From Virgibacillus profundi (lineage in GTDB: Bacteria; Bacillota; Bacilli; Bacillales; Amphibacillaceae): a stretch of 64,000 nt of DNA. Positions 30,124 through 41,271 of the stretch are shown in pieces. Within the stretch, counting starts at the first letter, position 1, and every line of letters begins with the position of its first letter. A program made the translations under genes and the position numbers. Location: assembly GCF_002287375.1 (NCBI RefSeq), contig NZ_NPOA01000012.1, positions 106,410 through 170,409 on the forward strand, written 5' to 3'. The notes beneath the pieces were generated by a model, which ran no database searches, was not told the DNA's origin, and saw only the letters and a list, made by a program, of their open reading frames with translations.

Positions 30124-31503
30124 ATGACGAAGCGTTATGCTGTCATTTTAGCAGCGGGGCAAGGAACAAGAATGAAATCCAAGCTCTATAAAGTACTTCA
30201 TCCAGTAGCTGGTCAGCCAATGGTTCAACATGTTATTGATCAAATAAACACAGTACAATTAGATAAAGTCGTTACTGTTGTTGGCTTTGGTGCTGATAAA
30301 GTAATAGAACATATAGGGGACGCGAGTGAGTTCGTTACCCAGGAAGAACAATTAGGAACAGGGCATGCTGTATTACAAGCGGAAGACCTGTTGAAAGATA
30401 AAGATGGAACAACAATAGTAGTATGTGGTGATACCCCATTAATTACAAGTGATACGTATAAAGCCCTTTTTGACCATCATGAAAAAAGTGGAGCAAAGGC
30501 AACAGTTTTAACTGCAAAAGCCCCGAATCCGAGCGGATATGGGCGAGTTATTCGTAATGAATCAAATGAAGTGGAACGAATTGTTGAACAGAAGGATGCC
30601 GGTGATGAGGAACTTCTTGTTGATGAGATTAATACAGGCACTTATTGTTTTGATAATCAGGCACTGTTTACAGCATTGCAAAATGTATCAAATGATAATG
30701 CACAGGGTGAATATTATTTACCTGATGTTATTGAAATTTTGCGAAAACGATCGAAGAAAGTCGGTGCTTTCCTAACACCGGAATTCGAAGAAACATTAGG
30801 AGTTAATGACAGAGTGGCTCTAGCTCAGGCTGAGAAAATTATGAAAAACCGAATTAATGAAAAGCATATGCGTAATGGTGTAGCCATAATTGACCCGGAT
30901 AATACATATATTCATCCGGATGTTATAATTGAACAAGATGTTGTGATTCATCCAGGAACAATTATAAAAGGCAGTACAACCATCAAAACCAATTCAGAGA
31001 TCGGTCCACATAGCGAAATTTCAAATTGTTATATTGGTGAGGAAACAGTAATTAAACAAAGTGTTGCAAACGATAGTAAAATTGGCGATCGTGTGAAAAT
31101 TGGACCGTTTGCTCATGTTCGACCGGAGTCTCATGTTGGCAATGAAGCTAAAATAGGGAACTTTGTGGAAATCAAAAAGACCGTATTAGGCGATAAGAGT
31201 AAGATTTCCCATTTAAGTTACATTGGAGATGCACAAGTTGGAAGCAATGTTAATGTCGGTTGTGGTACAATTACAGTGAACTATGATGGAAAAAATAAAT
31301 ATTTAACAACAATTGAAGATGATGCATTCATTGGTTGCAACTCCAATTTAATTGCACCGGTTACAGTAGGCAAAGGTTCTTATATTGCTGCAGGTTCCAC
31401 TATTACCAAAGATGTACCGGAAGATTCATTATCTATTGCAAGAGCGAGGCAAACGAATAAAGAAGGATATGCAACAAAACTAAAAAACAAACAAAAAGAT
31501 TAA
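30124..31503 (+). CDS. glmU: Bifunctional GlmU
   Basis: 459 residues. The N-terminal uridylyltransferase domain has [15 protein letters not shown] (about 10-24); the C-terminal part (about 250-459) is a left-handed beta helix acetyltransferase with hexapeptide repeats and the NYDGKNKY loop. Makes UDP-GlcNAc for peptidoglycan and teichoic acids. ATG 30124 is preceded by tggaggttt; upstream in-frame codons have no site. Confidence 0.97.
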   Translation: MTKRYAVILAAGQGTRMKSKLYKVLHPVAGQPMVQHVIDQINTVQLDKVVTVVGFGADKVIEHIGDASEFVTQEEQLGTGHAVLQAEDLLKDKDGTTIVVCGDTPLITSDTYKALFDHHEKSGAKATVLTAKAPNPSGYGRVIRNESNEVERIVEQKDAGDEELLVDEINTGTYCFDNQALFTALQNVSNDNAQGEYYLPDVIEILRKRSKKVGAFLTPEFEETLGVNDRVALAQAEKIMKNRINEKHMRNGVAIIDPDNTYIHPDVIIEQDVVIHPGTIIKGSTTIKTNSEIGPHSEISNCYIGEETVIKQSVANDSKIGDRVKIGPFAHVRPESHVGNEAKIGNFVEIKKTVLGDKSKISHLSYIGDAQVGSNVNVGCGTITVNYDGKNKYLTTIEDDAFIGCNSNLIAPVTVGKGSYIAAGSTITKDVPEDSLSIARARQTNKEGYATKLKNKQKD

Positions 31504-31519
31504 ACGGAGGGTTTTTCTC

Positions 31520-32473
31520 ATGGCATCCAGCTACAAAGATCATTCTTTGAAAGTATTCACATTAAATTCTAACCGGCAATTAGCGGAAGATATAGCGACA
31601 CATATTGGAACAGATTTAGGTGAATGTACGGTACAGAGGTTTAGTGATGGTGAAATACAGATTAATATTGAAGAGAGCATTCGTGGTTGCGATGTATATG
31701 TCGTGCAATCCACATGTTCACCTGTTAATCAGCACATTATGGAATTATTAATTATGATTGATGCATTGAAGCGTGCTTCTGCCAGATCAATAAACATAGT
31801 AATGCCATACTATGGATATGCCAGACAAGATAGAAAAGCCCGTTCACGTGAGCCGATCACAGCAAAATTAATAGCAGATTTATTAGAGACTGCAGGAGCA
31901 ACCCGTGTAATCACATTGGATTTACATGCGCCGCAAATTCAAGGGTTTTTTGATATTCCGATTGACCACTTGCAGGGTGTTCCTATTCTTTCCGATTACT
32001 TTGAAGAAAAACGACTTGAAGATGTTATCATTGTTTCACCGGATCATGGCGGGGTTACTCGTGCGCGTAAAATGGCTGACCGCCTGAAAGCACCGATTGG
32101 TATTATTGATAAACGCAGACCACGCCCGAATGTAGCAGAGATCATGAATATTGTTGGTAATATTGAAGGGAAGACTGCAATCCTGATTGATGATATAATT
32201 GATACAGCCGGGACCATTACACTGGCAGCCAATGCGCTGATTGAAAATGGTGCGAAAGAAGTTTATGCATGCTGTACACACCCGGTACTTTCAGGTCCGG
32301 CAATTGAGAGAATCGATAATTCGAAAATCAAGGAGCTGGTTATTACAAATTCCATTCCACTTCCGGAAGAAAAGTATAGTGATAAAATAACAGAATTATC
32401 TGTTGCACCACTGATTGGAGAAGCGATCGTTCGAGTACATGAACTGCAATCCGTTAGTATTCTGTTCGATTAA
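31520..32473 (+). CDS. prs: Ribose-phosphate pyrophosphokinase
   Basis: 317 residues. Makes PRPP from ribose-5-phosphate and ATP. Signature [14 protein letters not shown] (about 134-147), [11 protein letters not shown] (flexible loop) and PRPP-binding [11 protein letters not shown] (about 221-231). 17 nt after glmU with an acggaggg site, as in B. subtilis. Confidence 0.97.
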   Translation: MASSYKDHSLKVFTLNSNRQLAEDIATHIGTDLGECTVQRFSDGEIQINIEESIRGCDVYVVQSTCSPVNQHIMELLIMIDALKRASARSINIVMPYYGYARQDRKARSREPITAKLIADLLETAGATRVITLDLHAPQIQGFFDIPIDHLQGVPILSDYFEEKRLEDVIIVSPDHGGVTRARKMADRLKAPIGIIDKRRPRPNVAEIMNIVGNIEGKTAILIDDIIDTAGTITLAANALIENGAKEVYACCTHPVLSGPAIERIDNSKIKELVITNSIPLPEEKYSDKITELSVAPLIGEAIVRVHELQSVSILFD

Positions 32474-32479
32474 GATAAT

Positions 32480-32505
32480 GTTTAGATAGCTTGTATTCCG
32501 GGTAT
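32480..32505 (+). promoter_or_regulatory. Sigma-B promoter of ctc
   Basis: GTTTAG (32480-32485), 14 bp, GGGTAT (32500-32505), very close to the sigma-B consensus GTTTaa-N13-15-GGGtAt. ctc is the founding sigma-B gene in B. subtilis. The site starts 7 nt after prs ends, leaving about 100 nt of leader. Confidence 0.8.
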
Positions 32506-32604
32506 TAATAATAGGAGTGTTTTTACTAACTTTATGAACACATAAATCAAAGAGAAAAACTTACCTAACTAAAAAAGTTTTAAATAATTTGGAGGATGAT
32601 GAAC

Positions 32605-33237
32605 ATGACAGTTAAATTAAAAGCAACAACAAGAGAAGATCTTACAAAATCTGCAACAAAGGAAATTAGGAATAGTGGGAGAGTACCCGCTGTTATTTAC
32701 GGAAAGAAAAAGGATTCTAAATCAATTTCCGTAGATAATATGGAATTAGTAAAAACAGTTCGCGATGAAGGTAGAAACGCAATTATTTCCCTGGATGTTG
32801 AAAATGACAGTGCAGTGGATGTGATGCTACATGAATACCAAATTGATCCAATTAAGGATGAGCTTATTCATGTCGACTTTTATGTTGTCAATATGTCTGA
32901 GGAAATGGATGTAGAAGTACCACTTCGACTAGAAGGTGAAGCACAAGGTTCAAAAGATGGTGGCGTATTACAGCAGCCATTATATGAGCTGCAGGTTCGT
33001 TCGAAACCAGCGAATATCCCTGATGAAATCACAGTAGATGTATCATCATTGGGAATAGGTGATAGTATTGCAATTGCAGACCTGCCTAAAGCAAAAAATT
33101 ATGAGTTTCTTGAAGATGAAGAAACAACGATTGCAACCGTATTGGCACCAGATACATTAGACGATATTGAAGAAGCGACAGATGAAAATGCAGAGCCTGA
33201 ATTAGTAGGTGCTAAAAAAGATTCTGATGAAGAATAA
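32605..33237 (+). CDS. ctc: General stress protein Ctc (ribosomal protein L25/TL5 family)
   Basis: 210 residues: an N-terminal L25 domain (about 1-90, with GRVPAVIYGK) and the C-terminal TL5 beta domain, ending in an acidic tail. Binds 5S rRNA on the 50S subunit. ATG 32605 gives 9 nt spacing from the ggagg site; in-frame ATGs at 32596 and 32599 are too close to it. Confidence 0.95.
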   Translation: MTVKLKATTREDLTKSATKEIRNSGRVPAVIYGKKKDSKSISVDNMELVKTVRDEGRNAIISLDVENDSAVDVMLHEYQIDPIKDELIHVDFYVVNMSEEMDVEVPLRLEGEAQGSKDGGVLQQPLYELQVRSKPANIPDEITVDVSSLGIGDSIAIADLPKAKNYEFLEDEETTIATVLAPDTLDDIEEATDENAEPELVGAKKDSDEE

Positions 33238-33271
33238 TAAGCAAGTAAATAATAAAAATATATAATAGTAT

Positions 33272-33322
33272 ATCCCCTCCTTTAAGATAGTTGAAGAATA
33301 AAACAATTCTTATTGAGGGGAT
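33272..33322 (+). terminator. Hairpin between ctc and pth
   Basis: An outer stem ATCCCCTC/GAGGGGAT and an inner stem AAGAAT/ATTCTT with a 6-nt loop. The T tract is weak (TGTTCTATTG), so it may be a partial terminator or an RNA structure. Confidence 0.45.
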
Positions 33323-33422
33323 TGTTCTATTGAAACTGAACGAAGGCAGGCTGGCATAATAGTAACTCCACTTAATGAAGGTCCTCTTTAGCTAAAAGTA
33401 TAAATAAAAGGAAGAAGTAAAC

Positions 33423-33983
33423 ATGAAATGTATAGTTGGGTTAGGAAACCCTGGAAGAAAATATAAAGATACGCGTCATAATGTTGGGTTTATGGTCATA
33501 GATGAATTATTACAACGCCACCAATGGGAATTGAATAAAAAGAAATTCAGTGGTAAATATGCAATGGAACATATTTCTATGGAAAAGGTTATTTTACTTA
33601 AGCCACAAACGTTTATGAACCTTTCCGGTGAATCAATCCGACCATTAATGGATTATTATAATATAGCTGTAGAAGATGTGCTTGTTATTTATGATGATCT
33701 GGATCTTCCAACAGGGAAGATTCGTTTACGGCAAAAAGGCGGTCATGGTGGCCATAATGGGATAAGATCAACAATTGATCATTTAGGTACAAAGGAATTT
33801 AAACGTATGCGTATCGGTGTTGGCAGGCCAACTACACCAATCCCTGTTGTTGACTATGTTCTTGCATCCTTTTCAAAGGAACAACAGGAAGATGTGATAA
33901 TGAGTATTAAGCAATCAGCAGATGCCTGCGAGTACTGGCTGCAAAATTCCTTTCTGGAAGTTATGAATGAATATAATAATTAA
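33423..33983 (+). CDS. pth: Peptidyl-tRNA hydrolase
   Basis: 186 residues (SpoVC in B. subtilis). [19 protein letters not shown] at residues 5-23 includes the catalytic His (H20); [24 protein letters not shown] and the GGHGGHNG motif follow. Releases peptides from drop-off peptidyl-tRNA. Confidence 0.97.
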   Translation: MKCIVGLGNPGRKYKDTRHNVGFMVIDELLQRHQWELNKKKFSGKYAMEHISMEKVILLKPQTFMNLSGESIRPLMDYYNIAVEDVLVIYDDLDLPTGKIRLRQKGGHGGHNGIRSTIDHLGTKEFKRMRIGVGRPTTPIPVVDYVLASFSKEQQEDVIMSIKQSADACEYWLQNSFLEVMNEYNN

Positions 33984-34000
33984 GGCTGCTTTCTAAAAGA

Positions 34001-34455
34001 TTGGGACTACGCACTGCTATCCCACCCTAGTAAATTGTTGTTTTTGTCACAAAAGATGTAAAGTGCGAGTAACTAGAGATGATGACTGGTGCGTTATTAC
34101 CGCTCCAGAAATATACTTCGCTTTTCGCGGGCGGCTGTTGAGCCTCCTCGTGCTACGCACTGCGAGGTCTCACCGAGGCCTTTCCTCCCGCAGGAGTCTT
34201 CGTATATTTCTTCCGCTGGTATTGTACTTGTTAACTTCAAAGGTAACTTATCACTTTTTGATTCAAACAATTGCTATCTACATTTATGAAGGTTATTTGG
34301 AGCGGAGGATCGTTGACTCCTGCGGGAAAAGCACGTGTCTAAAGACCCCGCAGAGTGGGTTTCTCGAGGAGGCTGAAGCCGTGCCCGCGGAAAGCAACGA
34401 TCCGCAGCGGAAAATAACCTAGCAGATACATCGCAGTTTCTACCCGGCACTTTAA
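34001..34455 (+). repeat. Dispersed composite repeat, A + B with left end
   Basis: The left terminal module (attgggactacgcac..., gtcacaaaa.atgtaaagtgcga) precedes A (about 34101-34219), the AT-rich centre with gattcaaacaattgctatc, and B (about 34297-34410). It separates pth from fin, which are adjacent in B. subtilis. Frames at 34063-34462 on both strands are artefacts. Confidence 0.9.
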
Positions 34456-34538
34456 AGGGCAAAAAAACTTACTAAAAAGGGTCATAGTTAATATACATAT
34501 TTTGAAGGTAGTACTTTAATTTATATGTTTGCCTGTTT

Positions 34539-34568
34539 GTATAACTTAATTACTTTTCGGATAAACTT
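34539..34568 (+). promoter_or_regulatory. Sigma-F-type promoter of fin
   Basis: GTATA (34539-34543), 15 bp, GGATAAACTT (34559-34568) matches GYATA-N15-GGnnAnAnTw at all positions. fin is sigma-F-dependent in B. subtilis. The site lies just outside the inserted repeat, so the insertion kept it. Confidence 0.75.
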
Positions 34569-34605
34569 TAGAATACAACCTGGTTTTATTCGAGGAGGGT
34601 TTTGT

Positions 34606-34836
34606 ATGTCTATTGTCTATAAATGCAGACATTGTGGGCATGTTATTGGAAAGCTGGAACAACAAGTTGTTGATACATCCATGTTGGGATTGGATCAATT
34701 AACAGTAAAGGAAAAAGAAGAGATGATAAAGTACCAGAATAATGGTGATGTTCAGATTCAGGCAATTTGCGAAAACTGTGAAGAAACGCTGGGGCAACAT
34801 CCACACTACCATGAACTGGAATTTTTTATACAATAG
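34606..34836 (+). CDS. fin: Anti-sigma-F factor Fin
   Basis: 76 residues (YabK), the same length as in B. subtilis. A zinc protein with CRHC...CENC pairs. Fin binds core RNA polymerase or sigma-F in the forespore and eases the switch to sigma-G. ATG 34606 with gaggaggg; upstream in-frame codons have no site. Confidence 0.93.
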   Translation: MSIVYKCRHCGHVIGKLEQQVVDTSMLGLDQLTVKEKEEMIKYQNNGDVQIQAICENCEETLGQHPHYHELEFFIQ

Positions 34837-34845
34837 AATAGCGAT

Positions 34846-34878
34846 AAAAGCTTTGGTGTGGCAGCCAAGGCATTTTTG
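34846..34878 (+). terminator. Possible terminator after fin
   Basis: AAGCTTTGG pairs with CCAAGGC across an 8-nt loop, followed by ATTTTT. mfd starts about 35 nt later, so some read-through is likely. Confidence 0.65.
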
Positions 34879-34914
34879 CGCTTAATGTTCGCAATTTTAA
34901 GCGGGGGTTTAAAC

Positions 34915-37900
34915 ATGAAAGGTATTAATAATTATTTACAATCAAAGGAAGATATACAATCCATTCTCACTGGAATTTCCAGTGGGATGAAGGAGCAAAT
35001 GGTAGCTGGACTTTCCGGTTCTGCAAGGAGCCTGCTTGTCTCTATTATTAATGAGGCGATGAATAAACCGGTTCTTCTCATTACACATCAGTTAGTACAA
35101 GCTCAGCAGTTGTATGATGATCTATCAGAATTCATAGGCGAAAAGGATGTTCATCTATACCCTGTTAATGAACTGATAGCCTCTGAAATTGCAATTGCCA
35201 GCCCTGAGCTGAGGAGTCAGCGGATTGAATCCTTAACAGCGTGGTCCAAAAAGAAATCGGGAATTTTGATCGCTCCAGTTGCAGCATTAAAAAGGATTTT
35301 ACCTCCGCCGGATTATTGGAGTAAATACCAATTAAGATTTACGTTCGAAGAAGAAATTGATATTGATCAATACTTATCATCTTTAATTGATATGGGGTAT
35401 GAACGTGCTTCCATGGTAACAACTCCAGGGGAATTTAGCAGACGTGGTGGAATAATAGATATTTATCCAATAACTGAAGAGCATCCGATACGTATTGAAT
35501 TATTTGATGAAGAAATAGATTCAATACGTTATTTTGATGCAGAGACACAGCGGTCTTTGGATAAAATAAAAGACATACTGGTAGGACCTGCGACGGAGCT
35601 GTTGTTAACAGAAGGGGATATTCTTTCGGCAGCAGGGCGTATGGAAGAAGCATTGGCTGACACATTGAAGAAAATGAAGGCATCTGAAGAAAAAGAAAAG
35701 CTGGTCGAAGTCATGGAATATGATATTGGCCGTATGAAAAATTTGGAACATTTTCAGGAAATGTATAAGCATATTGGTTTCCTTTATAAAAATCCTGCTA
35801 GTTTATTAGATTACTTGCCATCAAATGGTTTAATTATTTTAGATGAAATGAGTAGAATTCAAGAAACAGCAACCAATTTGGATACAGAAGAAGCGGAGTG
35901 GTATACGAGTCTTTTGGAATCTAATCAAATGGTAAAAAACAGTAGATTTTCATTTGGCTGGGGTCATATTTTGGATAATATGCAGCAGCAACGTCTTTAT
36001 ATGTCTGTATTTTTACGACATATTCCGAATACACAACCACAAAATATTATCGATCTTTCCACAAGAGCCATGCAGGAGTTCCATGGGCAAATGCATCTAT
36101 TTAAGAATGAGTTAATTCGCTGGGAGAAAGGTGATTTTTCGGTTGTCGTTTTAGCACCAAATAAAAAACGGGCGGAGAAAATTCATTCTATCTTTTTGGA
36201 TTATGATATTGAAGCTGCAATTACAAAAGATATAGAGCTGCCTGTGGGTAAGCCAACAATCACGGTGGGAAACATCAATAATGGGATTGAGCTGCCACTG
36301 CATAAACTGGTGCTGATTACGGAAAATGAACTTTTTAAGAAGCGAACCAAGCGTCCGGGAAGAAAGCAGAAAATTACCAATGCAGAACGAATTAAAAACT
36401 ACCAGGAACTAAAAATAGGTGATTATGTTGTTCATGCAAACCACGGAGTCGGTAAGTATTTAGGTATTGAAACACTCGTAGTTAAGGATATGCATAAAGA
36501 TTATATGCTAATCAAATATTCAGGTGATGATAAGCTATTTGTTCCAATCGACCAGATGGATTTAGTACAAAAATTTGTCGGTTCAGAAGGAAAAGAGCCA
36601 AAGCTATATAAATTAGGCGGGACGGAATGGACAAAAGTAAAACGAAAAGTCCAATCATCCGTTGAGGATATTGCTGATGACTTAATTAAATTATATGCGG
36701 AGCGGGAAGCCAAAAAAGGATACGCATTTTCCGAGGATACAGAAATGCAGCGGGAATTTGAAGCTTCTTTTGCCTACCAGGAAACGGAGGATCAACTTCG
36801 CTGTATTGAAGAGATCAAGCAGGATATGGAGAGAGAACGTCCAATGGATCGACTGCTTTGTGGAGATGTTGGCTATGGTAAAACAGAAGTTGCAATACGT
36901 GCAGCATTTAAAGCTATTGCTGATGGAAAACAGGTCGCTATTTTAGTACCAACTACAATTTTGGCACAGCAGCATTATGAAACAATACGGGAGCGATTTC
37001 AGGATCACGCCATTAATATTGGTTTACTTAGCAGATTCCGTACGAGAAAACAACAAAAGGAAACCCTCGAAGGTATAAATAAAGGTACGGTTGATATTGT
37101 TATCGGTACACATCGAATATTATCCAAGGATGTGGATTACCGTGATTTAGGCTTACTAGTTGTTGATGAAGAACAGCGTTTTGGTGTTAAACATAAAGAG
37201 AAAATTAAGCAGCTGAAAACAAATGTGGATGTATTAACGCTAACTGCAACACCTATTCCAAGAACATTGCATATGTCAATGCTTGGCGTGCGTGATCTAT
37301 CAGTTATTGAAACACCACCGGAAAATCGTTTTCCAATTCAAACCTATGTAATGGAATATAATCCTATCCTGATACGTGAATCCATTGAGAGGGAAATGGC
37401 ACGTGGTGGACAGGTGTTTTTCCTATATAACAGGGTAGAGAATATTGATAAGGTTGCCCGTGATCTTGGCATGCTTGTGGATGATGCCAAGATTGCAGTT
37501 GCACATGGACAAATGAATGAAGCAGAATTGGAAAATGTGATATTTGCCTTTTTGGAAGGGGAATATGACGTATTAGTAAGTACAACAATAATTGAAACAG
37601 GTGTAGATATCCCAAATGTAAACACATTAATTGTAAATGATGCGGATCGTATGGGCCTGAGTCAGCTGTATCAGTTAAGAGGTAGAGTCGGCCGTTCAAA
37701 CCGTGTAGCATATGCATATTTCACCTACCAAAGAGATAAAGTATTGACAGAGGTTGCAGAAAAACGACTCCAGGCAATTAAGGAATTTACTGAACTTGGG
37801 TCAGGCTTTAAAATCGCGATGCGTGATTTATCGATACGTGGTACAGGGAATTTACTTGGAGCACAACAACACGGCTTTATTGAGTCTGTCGGATTTGATA

Positions 37901-38439
37901 TGTATTCCCAAATGCTGAAGGATGCAATTGATGCTCGCAAGGCTGGGAAGGATCTGGAGGATATTACACCATTTGAACCGGAGCTTACATTAAATATTGA
38001 TGCATATATTCCGGAATCCTATATAAAAGATGAAAAACAAAAGGTTGATATATATAAACAGTTTCAAGCCATTATGTCGTCCGATGATTTGACGGATTTA
38101 AAAGATGAACTCATGGACCGCTTTGGTGATTACCCGGTGGAAGTGGAAAATTTATTTACAGTATCCTCCCTGAAAATGTATGCCAAAAAGGAACGGGTTG
38201 AATCGATTACTGAAAAAGATAAAAAAATTGTTTTACTTGTAGACGAGAACCGCAGCCAACAGATTGATGGCTCCAAGCTTTTTGATCTGGCAAATGATTT
38301 TGGCAGAAGTGTTCAACTGGGTACAGACAACAGTAAATTAAAAGTAACCTTTAAATGGTCAAATGAAACAAAGCACAATCGCTATCAAACAGTGGAGAAT
38401 TTTATGGAAGAGATGGCTAAAGTAGATCGAAATGGGTGA
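34915..38439 (+). CDS. mfd: Transcription-repair coupling factor
   Basis: 1174 residues, normal length. UvrB-like N-terminal part, an RNA polymerase interaction (CarD-like) region near 495-560 ([14 protein letters not shown]), a RecG-like helicase with Walker A GDVGYGKT (about 649-656), DEEQRFG (about 750), [11 protein letters not shown] and the Q-R-G-R-V-G-R motif VI, then the TRCF C-terminal domain. Removes stalled polymerase and recruits UvrA. ATG 34915 follows gcgggggt. Confidence 0.97.
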   Translation: MKGINNYLQSKEDIQSILTGISSGMKEQMVAGLSGSARSLLVSIINEAMNKPVLLITHQLVQAQQLYDDLSEFIGEKDVHLYPVNELIASEIAIASPELRSQRIESLTAWSKKKSGILIAPVAALKRILPPPDYWSKYQLRFTFEEEIDIDQYLSSLIDMGYERASMVTTPGEFSRRGGIIDIYPITEEHPIRIELFDEEIDSIRYFDAETQRSLDKIKDILVGPATELLLTEGDILSAAGRMEEALADTLKKMKASEEKEKLVEVMEYDIGRMKNLEHFQEMYKHIGFLYKNPASLLDYLPSNGLIILDEMSRIQETATNLDTEEAEWYTSLLESNQMVKNSRFSFGWGHILDNMQQQRLYMSVFLRHIPNTQPQNIIDLSTRAMQEFHGQMHLFKNELIRWEKGDFSVVVLAPNKKRAEKIHSIFLDYDIEAAITKDIELPVGKPTITVGNINNGIELPLHKLVLITENELFKKRTKRPGRKQKITNAERIKNYQELKIGDYVVHANHGVGKYLGIETLVVKDMHKDYMLIKYSGDDKLFVPIDQMDLVQKFVGSEGKEPKLYKLGGTEWTKVKRKVQSSVEDIADDLIKLYAEREAKKGYAFSEDTEMQREFEASFAYQETEDQLRCIEEIKQDMERERPMDRLLCGDVGYGKTEVAIRAAFKAIADGKQVAILVPTTILAQQHYETIRERFQDHAINIGLLSRFRTRKQQKETLEGINKGTVDIVIGTHRILSKDVDYRDLGLLVVDEEQRFGVKHKEKIKQLKTNVDVLTLTATPIPRTLHMSMLGVRDLSVIETPPENRFPIQTYVMEYNPILIRESIEREMARGGQVFFLYNRVENIDKVARDLGMLVDDAKIAVAHGQMNEAELENVIFAFLEGEYDVLVSTTIIETGVDIPNVNTLIVNDADRMGLSQLYQLRGRVGRSNRVAYAYFTYQRDKVLTEVAEKRLQAIKEFTELGSGFKIAMRDLSIRGTGNLLGAQQHGFIESVGFDMYSQMLKDAIDARKAGKDLEDITPFEPELTLNIDAYIPESYIKDEKQKVDIYKQFQAIMSSDDLTDLKDELMDRFGDYPVEVENLFTVSSLKMYAKKERVESITEKDKKIVLLVDENRSQQIDGSKLFDLANDFGRSVQLGTDNSKLKVTFKWSNETKHNRYQTVENFMEEMAKVDRNG

Positions 38440-38544
38440 GTTGGCGGGCTGCTTTTCCCAGTCTTCGATTACAGAAAGAGGGAAACCTAAAAGTGAGTTC
38501 CTCCACCCTATCTGTTAATTTACGGAAAAAATTTAGCAGTAAAT

Positions 38545-38573
38545 GTATAGTTCCCTTGAGATGAATCATACTA
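38545..38573 (+). promoter_or_regulatory. Sigma-G-type promoter of spoVT
   Basis: GTATA (38545-38549), 17 bp, CATACTA (38567-38573) fits gMATR-N17/18-CATnMTA. spoVT is a sigma-G gene in B. subtilis. About 90 nt of leader separate it from the start codon. Confidence 0.7.
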
Positions 38574-38665
38574 AAAACACAGCTGTTGATTTTTACACTT
38601 TTAGAAAGTATTAGAAAGTGTCATACATCAAGAACAATCATCATTAGAAAGTGAGGCTACTTAGT

Positions 38666-39202
38666 ATGAAAGCAACAGGAATTGTACGTCGTATTGATGA
38701 TCTGGGTAGAGTTGTGATCCCAAAGGAAATTAGAAGGACATTGCGTATCCGTGAAGGAGATCCACTAGAGATTTTTGTAGATAGAGAAGGGGAAGTAATC
38801 TTAAAAAAATATTCGCCAATTAATGAGTTGGGGCATTTTGCCAGGGAATATGCTGAAGCATTATTTGATTCGCTGCAGTCTCCGGTTTTAATATGTGACC
38901 GGGATGAGATAATTACAGTCGCAGGGGAGTCAAAAAAAGATTACTTAAACAAAAATATCAGTTCGAAATTGACGAAGACAATAGAAAATCGCACACAGGT
39001 ATTTGAAACAGAATCTGCAAATATAGAAATCATTGATGGAAATGAAGAAGAATTAGAATCTTACTGTATTAGTCCAATCATTGCCAATGGAGATCCAATC
39101 GGTTGTGTAATGATATTTTCCAAAGAAAAGGAAAAGTTAAGTAATGTGGAACAAAAAGCGGTTGAAACAGCCGCAGTGTTTTTAGCAAAGCAGATGGAAT
39201 AA
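38666..39202 (+). CDS. spoVT: Stage V sporulation regulator SpoVT
   Basis: 178 residues, the same length as in B. subtilis. An N-terminal AbrB-like swapped hairpin (MKATGIVRRIDDLGRVVIPK) and a C-terminal GAF domain (about 57-178). Tunes sigma-G-dependent genes in the forespore. ATG 38666 is chosen over the in-frame upstream ATG for fit with the family start. Confidence 0.96.
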   Translation: MKATGIVRRIDDLGRVVIPKEIRRTLRIREGDPLEIFVDREGEVILKKYSPINELGHFAREYAEALFDSLQSPVLICDRDEIITVAGESKKDYLNKNISSKLTKTIENRTQVFETESANIEIIDGNEEELESYCISPIIANGDPIGCVMIFSKEKEKLSNVEQKAVETAAVFLAKQME

Positions 39203-39213
39203 TACGTTAAATC

Positions 39214-39252
39214 AGACAAAAACCAGGTAAGCACTGGTTTTTGTCTTTTTTT
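39214..39252 (+). terminator. Terminator after spoVT
   Basis: AGACAAAAACCAG pairs with CTGGTTTTTGTCT and is followed by TTTTTT. Confidence 0.93.
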
Positions 39253-39406
39253 AGATTGTATCGTAAGTTTTATAATACTTTTTCTCACGGAAAAATAATG
39301 CTGCTGGGGTTTTCCTTGTTCTGAGGTATCTTCTATCGGACAGTTCGAGCTTGGTTTTAAGTAGTATTGTCCTTTGAGATGGGTCGTCATGTACAATACT
39401 CACCTA

Positions 39407-39600
39407 ATTTCTAGCTGTATTGTCCTTGAGAGTAGGTATCACGGACATTTCTTATGAGATTTCTAGCTGTATTGTCCTTGAGAGTAGGTATCACGGACAT
39501 TTCTCATGAGATTTCTAGCTGTATTGTCCTTGAGAGTAGGTATCACGGACATTTCTCATGAGATTTCTAGCTGTTCTGTCCTTGATAGAAGGTCTAAACT
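39407..39600 (+). repeat. 52-bp direct tandem repeat array
   Basis: Units start at 39407, 39459, 39511 and 39563, each with atttctagctgtattgtcc and gagtaggtatcacggaca. The first three are nearly identical; the fourth is partial and diverges after tccttgata. A degenerate unit precedes (about 39355-39400). There are no spacers, so it is not CRISPR. It fills most of the 470-bp gap before yabM, just upstream of a possible promoter (TTCGAA 39611, 17 bp, TATAAT 39634-39639). Confidence 0.95.
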
Positions 39601-39675
39601 CCCTCGGCCGTTCGAACATACCTTCATCTATGCTATAATAAAGTAAAATTTTCGTTATACAAAAGGGCGTTTAAC

Positions 39676-41271
39676 ATGGTTGGAAATGAAACAAATAAGT
39701 TAGTAAAGGGTGCCTTACTATTAACATTAGCTGGCCTCATTAGTAAAGTTCTGAGCGCTGGTTACCGAATTCCTCTGCAGAATTTAACAGGAGATATAGG
39801 CTTTTATATTTATCAGCAGGTGTATCCAATTCTCGGGATTGCGATGATTCTTGCCTTATATGGATTTCCATCTGCCATATCAAAAATGACAATAGAGCTG
39901 AAGGAAAAGGGGGAAAGTATTTCCTTAAAAGGCTTTTTTATTCCGATATTTTTAATATTGCTTGCAGTAAATGGGGCTATATTTCTTTTTCTTTTTTTAA
40001 ATGCGGAATCTCTTGCGCTTTGGGTTGGCGATGTTAATTTGACGCACACCTATCGATTTGCTGCATTTACTTTTTTATTAATCCCTTTTACTGCATTGCT
40101 AAGAGGTTTTTTTCAAGGGGAGTATGAAATGAAGCCAACTGCATTCTCTCAAGTTGGTGAACAATTTGTTCGTGTATTTATTATTATTTTTGCTGCTGTT
40201 TATGTCGTGATAAAAAATCAAAGCTTATATACTATTGGACAGGCTGCTGCGCTTGCTTCTATTGTGGGTGGAGGGACAGCCATCCTGATCCTGGGGCTGT
40301 TCTTTGTAAAAAGAAAACCAATAACCGATGAACAATTTGAGATTCCATGGAATTATTATGTTAGAACACTTTTAACACTGGGAATTGTTGCTGCGTTAAA
40401 TCATATGGTACTACTTGTCATTCAATTTGCTGATGCCTTTACCTTGATCCCAAATTTAATGACATTTGGACTTTCTAAACTGGAAGCAATGGAAGCAAAA
40501 GGCGTTTTCGATCGTGGCCAGCCATTGATTCAACTTGGAACAGTGTTGGGTTCATCATTTGCCTTGGCGTTAATTCCTTCTATTTCGAAACAGAAATTAA
40601 ACCATAACCCCACGCAGTTTTATCAATATATTCGTGGGACCATGCTGTTTAGTTTTTATCTGGCGATCGGTGCAACTGTCGGACTAATAGTTATTTTCCC
40701 TGAGGCAAATACTCTATTATACCAAAATGATAAAGGAACAATTAATTTACAAATTATTATTCTCGCTATTTTTCTCTGTTCCATAGCTATAACTGCTTCT
40801 TCAATTCTTCAGGGATTAGGTTATATTAAGCGGACGGCGGGATTTATTTTAATCGCTTTTTTTGTGAAATGGATAGGAAATCAAATCATGGTTCCGCTTT
40901 TTGGAATAACAGGGGCAGCCATAGCAACTGTATTTAGTCTATTCCTGCTCTGTACCGTTGTTTTATTTGAGTTGAAAAGGAAATTGCCGGATCTGAAATT
41001 TTTTCAGCGAATTAATTGGTGGGCACTGATTAAAGCTACGCTGGCAATGGTGATCTATATTTTAATCACAGATTACTTTTTCTCGACTGCTATAGCTCAA
41101 TCCCGGTTGAATTTACTCGTATATGTTATTGTTATTGCAATAACAGGTGGGCTTATTTACATATTTAGTTTGTTGAAAGGGAGAGCATTTACTGCCCTTG
41201 AGTTAAGGATGCTGCCATTTGCTTCATTTTTCATTCGTGTTCATAAAGGGAGGAATATAGATGGGTCATAA
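39676..41271 (+). CDS. yabM: Polysaccharide flippase-type membrane protein (YabM/SpoVB family)
   Basis: 531 residues with about 14 hydrophobic segments, MATE/MOP superfamily. KGALLLTLAGLISKVLSAGYRIPLQN is replaced in short form here: the N-terminal GxxxKxL..xYRxPL pattern typical of SpoVB/YtgP/YabM. Homologues move lipid-linked sugars across the membrane. Ribosome binding site aaaaggg. Its end overlaps the start of yabN by 11 nt, so the two are translated together. Confidence 0.9.
   Translation: MVGNETNKLVKGALLLTLAGLISKVLSAGYRIPLQNLTGDIGFYIYQQVYPILGIAMILALYGFPSAISKMTIELKEKGESISLKGFFIPIFLILLAVNGAIFLFLFLNAESLALWVGDVNLTHTYRFAAFTFLLIPFTALLRGFFQGEYEMKPTAFSQVGEQFVRVFIIIFAAVYVVIKNQSLYTIGQAAALASIVGGGTAILILGLFFVKRKPITDEQFEIPWNYYVRTLLTLGIVAALNHMVLLVIQFADAFTLIPNLMTFGLSKLEAMEAKGVFDRGQPLIQLGTVLGSSFALALIPSISKQKLNHNPTQFYQYIRGTMLFSFYLAIGATVGLIVIFPEANTLLYQNDKGTINLQIIILAIFLCSIAITASSILQGLGYIKRTAGFILIAFFVKWIGNQIMVPLFGITGAAIATVFSLFLLCTVVLFELKRKLPDLKFFQRINWWALIKATLAMVIYILITDYFFSTAIAQSRLNLLVYVIVIAITGGLIYIFSLLKGRAFTALELRMLPFASFFIRVHKGRNIDGS

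Noticed and set aside
34063-34462. Open frames of 62-119 codons between pth and fin
   Set aside because: Inside the dispersed repeat; similar frames occur at 45.1 and 54.6 kb because the DNA is repeated.
39407-39600. CRISPR array
   Set aside because: The 52-bp units are direct repeats without unique spacers, and no cas gene is near.
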